DNA from: Duncaniella muris
GTDB taxonomy: Bacteria; Bacteroidota; Bacteroidia; Bacteroidales; Muribaculaceae
Assembly (NCBI RefSeq): GCF_003024805.1
Contig: NZ_PUEC01000011.1
Coordinates: 1-64,000 of the forward strand
Reading direction: 5' to 3'
Length of the DNA: 64,000 nt
In this document: piece by piece, positions 57,855 through 64,000 of the stretch
Layout of the letters: each line of letters starts with the position of its first letter
Position numbering within the stretch: position 1 is the first letter of the stretch
Position numbers and translations under genes: made by a program
The notes under the pieces: generated by a model
Database searches by the model: none
The model's input: only the letters and a program-made list of their open reading frames with translations
Told to the model about the DNA's origin: nothing

Positions 57855-60800
57855 ATGAGAATTAACGGAGTCAAGCTTCTTGCTCTGTGTCTTGTTTTCC
57901 TGTTGTTTGGGGTGGAAACCTCAGTGGCTCAGGGAAGGAAGCCGGATGCAGGTGAAAAACTTAACTACTTCCGAGGCGTCGTGATCGACGATGAAGACGA
58001 GCCGCTCCCAGGCGTGACTGTAATGGTCGTAGGCAAAAAGGGCAGTGGTGCCGCCACAAATGCTGATGGCGAATTTACCATCGGTCTTAAGGATAAGACC
58101 ACCTGTACACTCCGCTTCACTTATATCGGCATGAAGCCGCAGGAAGTGCGCGTTCAGGCTGGCAAATCCGTCACAGTGAGACTTGAAACAGATGCCGCAA
58201 CAATGCAGGAAGTTGTGGTGAACGGTATCTATACCCGTAATATCGAAAGCTTTACCGGTACGGTCTCTACTTTTAATTCAGAAGATCTCAAGCAGATAGC
58301 TCCCCAGGGAGTGCTGAAGAGCCTTGCTCTTCTCGACCCCTCTGTGGTTCTTGCCGAGAATGTCGATTTCGGCTCAGACCCCAATGCTCTGGCTGACATT
58401 TCGATCAACGGTAAGATGAATGTCCAGGCTCTGAGCCAGGAATATGAAGCTGACCCCAACCAGCCTCTATTTATTCTTGACGGTTTCGAAACAACTCTTC
58501 AGACAATCAGTGACCTCAACATGGACCGTGTGGAAAGCATATCTGTACTTAAGGATGCCTCCGCTACAGCCATCTACGGCTCGAAGGCCGCCAACGGTGT
58601 GATTGTGGTCGAAACCAAGAAGCCAACCGCCGGCCGCCTGCGTCTGACTTATAACGGATCTATTCAGGTGGCATGGGCCGACCTTAGCGACTACAACCTC
58701 ATGAACGCAGCCCAGAAGCTTGAGTTCGAACGTCTCTCAGGTGTTTACAACTATACCCCAATTAGCGGCCCGACTGTCGGACTTGACGAAAACGGCATTC
58801 CTATCGCTGAGCCACAGCGCGAGCTCTACCTTGAACGCCTGCGCCTCGTCAAGGAAGGCTATGACACCTACTGGATGAACGAGCCTCTGCGTACCGCCTA
58901 CACCCAGAGCCATAACGTATATATAGAAGGTGGTGACCAGGCATTCCGCTATGGAGCCGGTCTGGCCTACAACAAGACTCAGGGTGTCATGAAGAATTCA
59001 GACCGCGATGTGATCAACGGCAACATCACTCTTTCCTACCGTGTAGACAACTTCAACTTCACCAACCAGACCACCATCTCGCATACAGGCTCAAGCCAGG
59101 AAACAGTGGCATTCTCAGCTTTTGCGAAGATGAACCCCTTCTATGAAAAATATACAGAAGACGGGCAGGTTCCGAAATACGTCTATAAAGACACCAGCGT
59201 AGGTGGGGAGACTATCTGGAACCCGCTCTGGGATTTCCGTCAGGGAAGCTATCGCAAGGGTGACATAATGTCGATCACTGACAACTTCCAGTTTGAATGG
59301 CGCGCCACCCGTCAGCTGCGTCTGCGCGGTAACCTCCAGTATTCGACTTCGAAGACAACCAACGAGACATACGTTTCGCCCAATGAAACTTCTCAGGACG
59401 GACTGGAACCCAGAAAGCGCGGTTCGTATAACAACACCAACCAGACAAACACTCGTTATAGCGGCCGCCTCAATGCCACCTACGGCGGATACTGGGGCGT
59501 CAACACCCTGAACGTGGTGGCCGGTATGCAGATATCCGACAACCATACCAAAGGCCATTCTTATGGTGTGCAGGGTTATCTCAACGACCAGTTCTCCAAC
59601 CCGAACTTCTCCGTAGGCTATCCCGAAGGCGGCAGGCCAAGTTCGACTGACACCCACAGCCGCAACGTCAGCTATTACGCCAACCTTAACTACGCCTGGG
59701 ACATGCGCTACCTCATGGACATCAACCTCTCGCGCAGCGGTGCCTCTCAGTTCGGTATCGACGATCCCTTCACCAACACCTGGTCAATCGGTGTGGGCTG
59801 GAACGTACACAACGAAAAATGGTTCAAGCCCAACAAATATATCTCCTACCTGAAACTCAATGCCTCTTACGGTAATCCTGGCAACCAGAACTATGATGCC
59901 AAGCTCGCGTCAAGTATCTATGATTACTTTAATGACTACACCAACCCCTTCGGCCTGGCAGCACTTGTAAGCCAGTGGGGCAACAACGGTCTGAAATGGC
60001 AGAAGACCAATACCTATAACGTGGGTCTCAGCGCTAATATGTTCCAGCAGAAACTTATGCTCAGCACCTCTTACCAGGCTCGTATCACCGATCCGCTACT
60101 GGTGCGCATCTCTCTGCCGCACTCGACCGGTGCATCGTCCGCTCCGATGAATATCGGTGGCACAGATAATCGCTCGATAAGCCTTAACGCCACCTTCTAT
60201 GTATTCCGTACTCCTGACCTCAACTGGTATTTCAACGGTAACATCAACCACAATACAACCAAGTATTACAAGATCGGCAACCAGCTTGACCAGTATAATG
60301 AATCAGGACGAGGAAGTTCGAGCCTCGAACGCATGTATGATGGTGCGAGCATATCCGGACTCTACATTGTCCGTTCGGCCGGCATCGACCCTGCTACCGG
60401 TAACGAAATTTTCATCCGCAAGGACGGCACCTATACTTACGAATGGAATTCTGAAGACGAGGTTCTTTACGGAGATACGAACCCTGATTTCACGGGTGCG
60501 CTCAGCACCTCGTTCCTCTATAAGGGATTCTCGTTCGGAACCACATTCTCCTTCCGCTCCGGAGCTGAAATCTTCCTGAGCACTCTGATGGAGAAAGTAG
60601 AGAACATTTCCAAATCGGCTCTCAGATACAACCAGGACCTCCGCGCTCTGACAGACCGCTGGAAAAAGCCCGGAGATATCGCAAAATACAAGCGAATCGA
60701 CGATACATCGACCACCTATAAGAGCAGCCGTTTCGTGGCTACAGAGCACACTCTCAGCTGCGCGTCTATAAATTTTGGCTATCGCACCACAACAATGCCT

Positions 60801-60944
60801 TTCCTCCGCACTATCGGGGCATCGTCACTTGACATCCGCGCTTATATGAACGACATATTCCGCCTCTCGAATATCAAGCAGGAACGAGGCCTCAGCTATC
60901 CATTCCAGCGCTCATTCTCGATCTCGCTCGGCCTGAGCTTCTAA
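57855..60944 (+). CDS. SusC/RagA-type TonB-linked outer-membrane transporter
   Basis: The 1029-residue protein has a signal peptide (LLALCLVFLLFGVETSVAQ), a carboxypeptidase-like beta-sandwich (about 35-115; FRGVVIDDEDEPLPGVTVMVVG), a TonB plug (about 115-260; ISVLKDASATAIYGSKAANGVIVVETKK), and a 22-strand-type barrel ending in the aromatic FSISLGLSF. It moves bulky ligands across the outer membrane on TonB energy, capped by the SusD lipoprotein. Substrate is unknown; see the neighbours for the peptide-type comparison. The gap to susD is 24 nt. Confidence 0.95.
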   Translation: MRINGVKLLALCLVFLLFGVETSVAQGRKPDAGEKLNYFRGVVIDDEDEPLPGVTVMVVGKKGSGAATNADGEFTIGLKDKTTCTLRFTYIGMKPQEVRVQAGKSVTVRLETDAATMQEVVVNGIYTRNIESFTGTVSTFNSEDLKQIAPQGVLKSLALLDPSVVLAENVDFGSDPNALADISINGKMNVQALSQEYEADPNQPLFILDGFETTLQTISDLNMDRVESISVLKDASATAIYGSKAANGVIVVETKKPTAGRLRLTYNGSIQVAWADLSDYNLMNAAQKLEFERLSGVYNYTPISGPTVGLDENGIPIAEPQRELYLERLRLVKEGYDTYWMNEPLRTAYTQSHNVYIEGGDQAFRYGAGLAYNKTQGVMKNSDRDVINGNITLSYRVDNFNFTNQTTISHTGSSQETVAFSAFAKMNPFYEKYTEDGQVPKYVYKDTSVGGETIWNPLWDFRQGSYRKGDIMSITDNFQFEWRATRQLRLRGNLQYSTSKTTNETYVSPNETSQDGLEPRKRGSYNNTNQTNTRYSGRLNATYGGYWGVNTLNVVAGMQISDNHTKGHSYGVQGYLNDQFSNPNFSVGYPEGGRPSSTDTHSRNVSYYANLNYAWDMRYLMDINLSRSGASQFGIDDPFTNTWSIGVGWNVHNEKWFKPNKYISYLKLNASYGNPGNQNYDAKLASSIYDYFNDYTNPFGLAALVSQWGNNGLKWQKTNTYNVGLSANMFQQKLMLSTSYQARITDPLLVRISLPHSTGASSAPMNIGGTDNRSISLNATFYVFRTPDLNWYFNGNINHNTTKYYKIGNQLDQYNESGRGSSSLERMYDGASISGLYIVRSAGIDPATGNEIFIRKDGTYTYEWNSEDEVLYGDTNPDFTGALSTSFLYKGFSFGTTFSFRSGAEIFLSTLMEKVENISKSALRYNQDLRALTDRWKKPGDIAKYKRIDDTSTTYKSSRFVATEHTLSCASINFGYRTTTMPFLRTIGASSLDIRAYMNDIFRLSNIKQERGLSYPFQRSFSISLGLSF

Positions 60945-60968
60945 ACCCTTGAAAAAGCAGACATTATT

Positions 60969-62525
60969 ATGAAAACTATAAATAAAGTAAAATCAATACT
61001 CGCCGCCTCGCTTCTTGCCGTCAGTGTCACCTCATGTGCCGACTGGCTTGAAGTGAAGATGGAAGACAAGGTCATGGAGAACACCCTGTTTTCCGATTAC
61101 CGTGGTTATATGACGGCTCTCAACGGTGTCTATCTCAGCATGAACGATGTCTATTCACGCAATCTCATGACTGGCCCGATTGACGTGATGGCCCAATATT
61201 ACAATGTGACCGAAAACAAAAACCACTCGCTGAAGCTCTATGCCACATATGCCTACAGCGATGTGGAACTTGAAAAAACATTTGCCACAATATGGGCCAA
61301 CATGTACACGCTGCTCGCCAATCTCAACGTGGTTATCGAGCACACCGCTGGCTCTAATCCGCTGACTGAATCGCAGCTGGGCATAATCCGAGGAGAATCA
61401 CTGGCCCTTCGTGCCTTCTTCCACTTTGATCTTCTGCGTCTGTTCGGTCCGATCTACACCGAAAACCCGACCATGCGGACTATCCCTTATCAGAATTCAT
61501 CATCGCGTGAAATCCAGCCCTTGCTTCCTGCCAATGAAGTCATGGAAAAGATTCTGGCAGATCTTGCCGAGGCCGAGACACTCCTGAGTCAGTATGACCC
61601 GGTCATCACTGACGGTGTGCGCAACGAAGTTACAGAAGACAATGGTGTCTATGCCTATGACTATTCTTTCCGTCAGTTGCGCATGAACTACTATGCTGTC
61701 AAACTTCTGCAGGCCCGCGCATATCTCTGGATGGGTGACAAGGCCACAGCCTACCGTATCGCCACTGAAGAAATTCTTGACAAGGTCACAACAGACAAGC
61801 TTGTGATTTTCCCCTGGGCTACAAAAGAGCAGGTAGAAGCAGCCGGAAAGCCGGACTGCCTATTCTCGACCGAAGTTATCTTCTCGCTTTACAACACCAA
61901 GCGTTCTGAAATTCAAAGCTTATATTTCAGCTCTGCTCTTCGCGCTCTTTCAAGCCGTCTGACATTCTTCGGCAACTCTCTTACCGGAGATGAATCAAAG
62001 GTCGGCACGTTCTATGACGATGACAATGACCTCCGTGTGAAAATGTGGAAACTCGTCGAGCCGCTCCAGTCGGAAATTGAAGAAGCCGAGTCAAATGGCG
62101 AAGAAGCCAAAAGCACCCTGGCTCTGACAAAATATGAATCCTTTACAAAAGACGCTGTACTTGACGGAAGTGAAACCTATCGCTACATGATGCCGCTCAT
62201 GCGTCTGAGCGAGGTCTATCTGATTGCAGCCGAGTGTACTAATGACCGCTCAGAGGCATTCCGTCTGATTAACACCATCCGTCACCACCGTCTGTGTGAG
62301 GAAGCAGATGAAAATAGTACAGATTTAGCCAAGCTTCTGACCTACGAGATGGCCCGCGAGGTGATTGGAGAAGGACAGCTCTTCTTCTTCTACAAGCGCC
62401 GTGGCGAAGAACAGATAATCTCCGGTACCAGCGCAGACGGTACTACTTCAATGATCAAGACAAACTATGTTGTTCCTATCCCACAGGAAGAGCTTGACGA
62501 ACGTGCAACTGAAACCAATAAGTAA
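60969..62525 (+). CDS. SusD/RagB-type outer-membrane lipoprotein
   Basis: The 518-residue protein has a lipoprotein signal (ILAASLLAVSVTSC, Cys about 23) and the helical TPR-like N-terminal body: LNVVIEHTAGSNPLTESQLGIIRGESLALRAFFHFDLLRLFGPIY. The C-terminal insertion region with YMMPLMRLSEVYLIAAECTNDRSEAFRLINTIRHHRL is typical of SusD. It forms a lid over the SusC barrel and binds the incoming ligand. It overlaps nothing and is followed by DUF4843 20 nt downstream. Confidence 0.95.
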   Translation: MKTINKVKSILAASLLAVSVTSCADWLEVKMEDKVMENTLFSDYRGYMTALNGVYLSMNDVYSRNLMTGPIDVMAQYYNVTENKNHSLKLYATYAYSDVELEKTFATIWANMYTLLANLNVVIEHTAGSNPLTESQLGIIRGESLALRAFFHFDLLRLFGPIYTENPTMRTIPYQNSSSREIQPLLPANEVMEKILADLAEAETLLSQYDPVITDGVRNEVTEDNGVYAYDYSFRQLRMNYYAVKLLQARAYLWMGDKATAYRIATEEILDKVTTDKLVIFPWATKEQVEAAGKPDCLFSTEVIFSLYNTKRSEIQSLYFSSALRALSSRLTFFGNSLTGDESKVGTFYDDDNDLRVKMWKLVEPLQSEIEEAESNGEEAKSTLALTKYESFTKDAVLDGSETYRYMMPLMRLSEVYLIAAECTNDRSEAFRLINTIRHHRLCEEADENSTDLAKLLTYEMAREVIGEGQLFFFYKRRGEEQIISGTSADGTTSMIKTNYVVPIPQEELDERATETNK

Positions 62526-62544
62526 AAAACAGTCAGAACAAATC

Positions 62545-63417
62545 ATGAAAAAAATCATATATCTTATATGCGCCCTGGTGTCCCTTCCGCTCGCCTATAG
62601 CTGTAAGGAGCATGAAATAGCGTTTTATGACGGTGTCGATGCCATTTTCTTTGACCAGCAGTATGGAGTATCGTATTACGACTCCCTGAGACAGGCTCAC
62701 AAGAATTACTCTTACATACCTTTCGGAGTGATGGACGAGAGAGATTCCCTGTTGAGAATCAAGATAGAGGTGGCCGGACATATCCGCGACTATGACCGCC
62801 CGTTCGGAATCGAAGTTGTGGCTGACAGCACAACGGCTGTGGCAGGTGAAGATTATGAACTTGCTTCTAATGAGGCCGTTATTCTTGCAGGTCAGAACAG
62901 CACCCATATATCACTTATGACACACCGCACACCCAGATCTGAGGAAGGAACAATCCAGCTGCAGCTCCGGCTGATACCCGGCGAGCACTTCTCTCTGCCT
63001 TTTGGTTCGAATGGTATTGGGAACATGCCTCTGCGCGATGAAAATACGGAAACTCAGCCTATGAGCACAAACGCTGACCCCGCCATCCACAACATTTTTA
63101 TAAATTGTAATCTCCGCAAACCCCAGGGCTGGAACGATGACAAGTTCGGTATATATTCAGAGACAAAATACAAGCTTATTCTGGAAATTTCTGAAGAAAT
63201 CTTCGGATGGACTGTCTCAGATTTTGATAATGATCCCAATGGTGTCATGAAGACTACCCGCTGTCTGCGAGTTGCCAACTACGTGTCAAAATACCTGCTT
63301 GAACAATACAAAAAGGGGCGCGAGCACTGGGTCATTGACGAAGACGGATCCATGATGTGGGTTTTAGGCTGTTCATGGGCAAGCGGCACAATGCCTGACA
63401 ATATGACTGAGATCTAA
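62545..63417 (+). CDS. DUF4843 domain surface lipoprotein
   Basis: The 290-residue protein has a lipoprotein signal (IYLICALVSLPLAYSC, Cys about 18). The mature part matches DUF4843: a beta-sandwich start AIFFDQQ, then PFGIEVVADSTTAVAGEDYEL, a segment HISLMTHRTPRSEEGTIQLQLRLIPGEHFSLP, and a C-terminal ILEISEEIFGWTVSDFDNDPNG. The family is found next to SusCD pairs as an extra lipoprotein, sometimes in peptide-type import loci. The frame is open to 62467; the ATG at 62545 has the lipobox. Confidence 0.85.
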   Translation: MKKIIYLICALVSLPLAYSCKEHEIAFYDGVDAIFFDQQYGVSYYDSLRQAHKNYSYIPFGVMDERDSLLRIKIEVAGHIRDYDRPFGIEVVADSTTAVAGEDYELASNEAVILAGQNSTHISLMTHRTPRSEEGTIQLQLRLIPGEHFSLPFGSNGIGNMPLRDENTETQPMSTNADPAIHNIFINCNLRKPQGWNDDKFGIYSETKYKLILEISEEIFGWTVSDFDNDPNGVMKTTRCLRVANYVSKYLLEQYKKGREHWVIDEDGSMMWVLGCSWASGTMPDNMTEI

Positions 63418-63447
63418 ACATTGTAGAATCAAAGAAAAATCGGATTA

Positions 63448-64000
63448 ATGAAAAAATATATATATCCCCTTCTGGCGCTCGGACTGATGACAGCCTGTGT
63501 AGAAGACGAGGGCAATTACAACTATAAGCATCTCAACGTCATCAAGATCGAGGGCATAGAGGAATCATATGCACCCCTTGCCTATATGGACAATGTGAAA
63601 ATCAGTCCGGTGCTTTCCGGCTCGCTTGCCGGAACGGATCTGAGCAACTACGAATATCAGTGGCATTTCTGCATAAACACCCATGCTTCACATGTGGTGA
63701 TCAGTAACGAGAAGGATCTTGACTGGCATGCTGATATAGCGCCCGGAACCTATTCGCTCTATTTCACCGTCAAAGACCGTACGACAGGGCTTGAAAAGCA
63801 GCAGAGAACCACCTTGAATGTCGGTTCGCCTTTCCTTCGCGGTTTCCTTGTGCTCGGTGACGATATGGAGACTGGCCAAGTGCGTCTTGACATGCTCTGC
63901 ATGCCTCAGGAGCGCGACACAGCATATGCCGAAAGCGTAATCACGGACCCAATAGGACTTGTCGGTGCCAGAGAGATGGTTTTCAGCGGTTATGGTTCGG
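63448..64000 (+). CDS. PKD-like family lipoprotein, cut by the window edge
   Basis: The first 184 residues are visible. A lipoprotein signal (KKYIYPLLALGLMTAC, Cys 17) is followed by a beta-sandwich of the PKD-like family (GLMTACVEDEGNYNYKHLN...; SNYEYQWHFCI; PGTYSLYFTVKDRTTGLEKQQRTTLNVGSPFLRGFLVLGDDM). The order SusC, SusD, DUF4843, PKD-like matches a common accessory set. The 3' part and any further genes lie outside the window. Confidence 0.8.
   Translation, partial: MKKYIYPLLALGLMTACVEDEGNYNYKHLNVIKIEGIEESYAPLAYMDNVKISPVLSGSLAGTDLSNYEYQWHFCINTHASHVVISNEKDLDWHADIAPGTYSLYFTVKDRTTGLEKQQRTTLNVGSPFLRGFLVLGDDMETGQVRLDMLCMPQERDTAYAESVITDPIGLVGAREMVFSGYGS

Noticed and set aside
1-64000. CRISPR array, integrase, restriction or toxin-antitoxin system
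   Set aside because: I looked for regularly spaced repeats and for matching genes on both strands and saw none; the only mobile DNA is the transposase tail and the REP-like units.

Overview
The window is a chromosomal segment of a member of the Bacteroidales, most likely a gut Muribaculaceae-type genome. The reasons are: promoters with the Bacteroidota signature (TTTG, about 20 bases, TAnnTTTG) ahead of many genes; no obvious Shine-Dalgarno sequences; a SusC/SusD outer-membrane import locus; Bacteroidota-specific families (DUF2851, DUF3467, DUF3857, DUF4843, PKD-like lipoproteins); and a bifunctional pectinase with a type-IX-secretion-like C-terminal domain. No assignment below family level is possible by eye.

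Layout. 1-120: the last 38 codons of an IS transposase. 0.6-11.8 kb: housekeeping genes: a lipopolysaccharide-type glycosyltransferase, rnhB overlapping an orphan response regulator, pyrH-frr, a radical SAM gene overlapping an LD-carboxypeptidase, then ybeY-mnmG-apt-uvrC with a parS-like site between mnmG and apt, and a lone holin-like gene. 12-18 kb: divergent flavodoxin/ferredoxin and MFS genes, then a leftward operon (PfkB-like pseudokinase, TPR protein, ribH, DUF2851). 18.3-27 kb: more accessory in character: a duplicated AT-rich lipoprotein pair, dapB-lepB-wbqC-like plus two family-2 glycosyltransferases, an orphan membrane protein with an HTH-like tail and small membrane proteins. 27-36 kb: Sel1-repeat protein, metF, recA, a tandem pair of probable small RNA units, then mscS-cysS-DUF3467-menG/ubiE-purC reading left. 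36-47 kb: the pectin methylesterase/pectate lyase fusion, a TPR membrane protein, tRNA-Pro, an amino-acid permease and two DUF3857 proteins. 47-57 kb: a Crp/Fnr regulator with a CRP-like palindrome beside it, a PurF-like protein without the catalytic cysteine, REP-like palindromic DNA, tRNA-Ala, rlmN, pckA, a TlpA-like thioredoxin, a scrambled glycosidase pseudogene, a thioredoxin lipoprotein and mdh. 57.8-64 kb: a SusC-SusD-DUF4843-PKD-like import operon cut by the right edge.

How the genes fit together. Central carbon flow is represented by pckA and mdh, which share a 24-base upstream element. Envelope biogenesis is represented by lepB, dapB, the LD-carboxypeptidase and the glycosyltransferases. 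Nutrient capture is represented by the SusCD operon and the secreted pectinase; the GH78/sialidase relics suggest part of a glycan locus was lost. The observations most worth following are the tandem RNA-like units beside recA, the CRP-like operator/regulator pair, the pckA/mdh shared element, the parS site, and three proteins that keep their fold but have lost a key residue (response regulator, PfkB-like, PurF-like).
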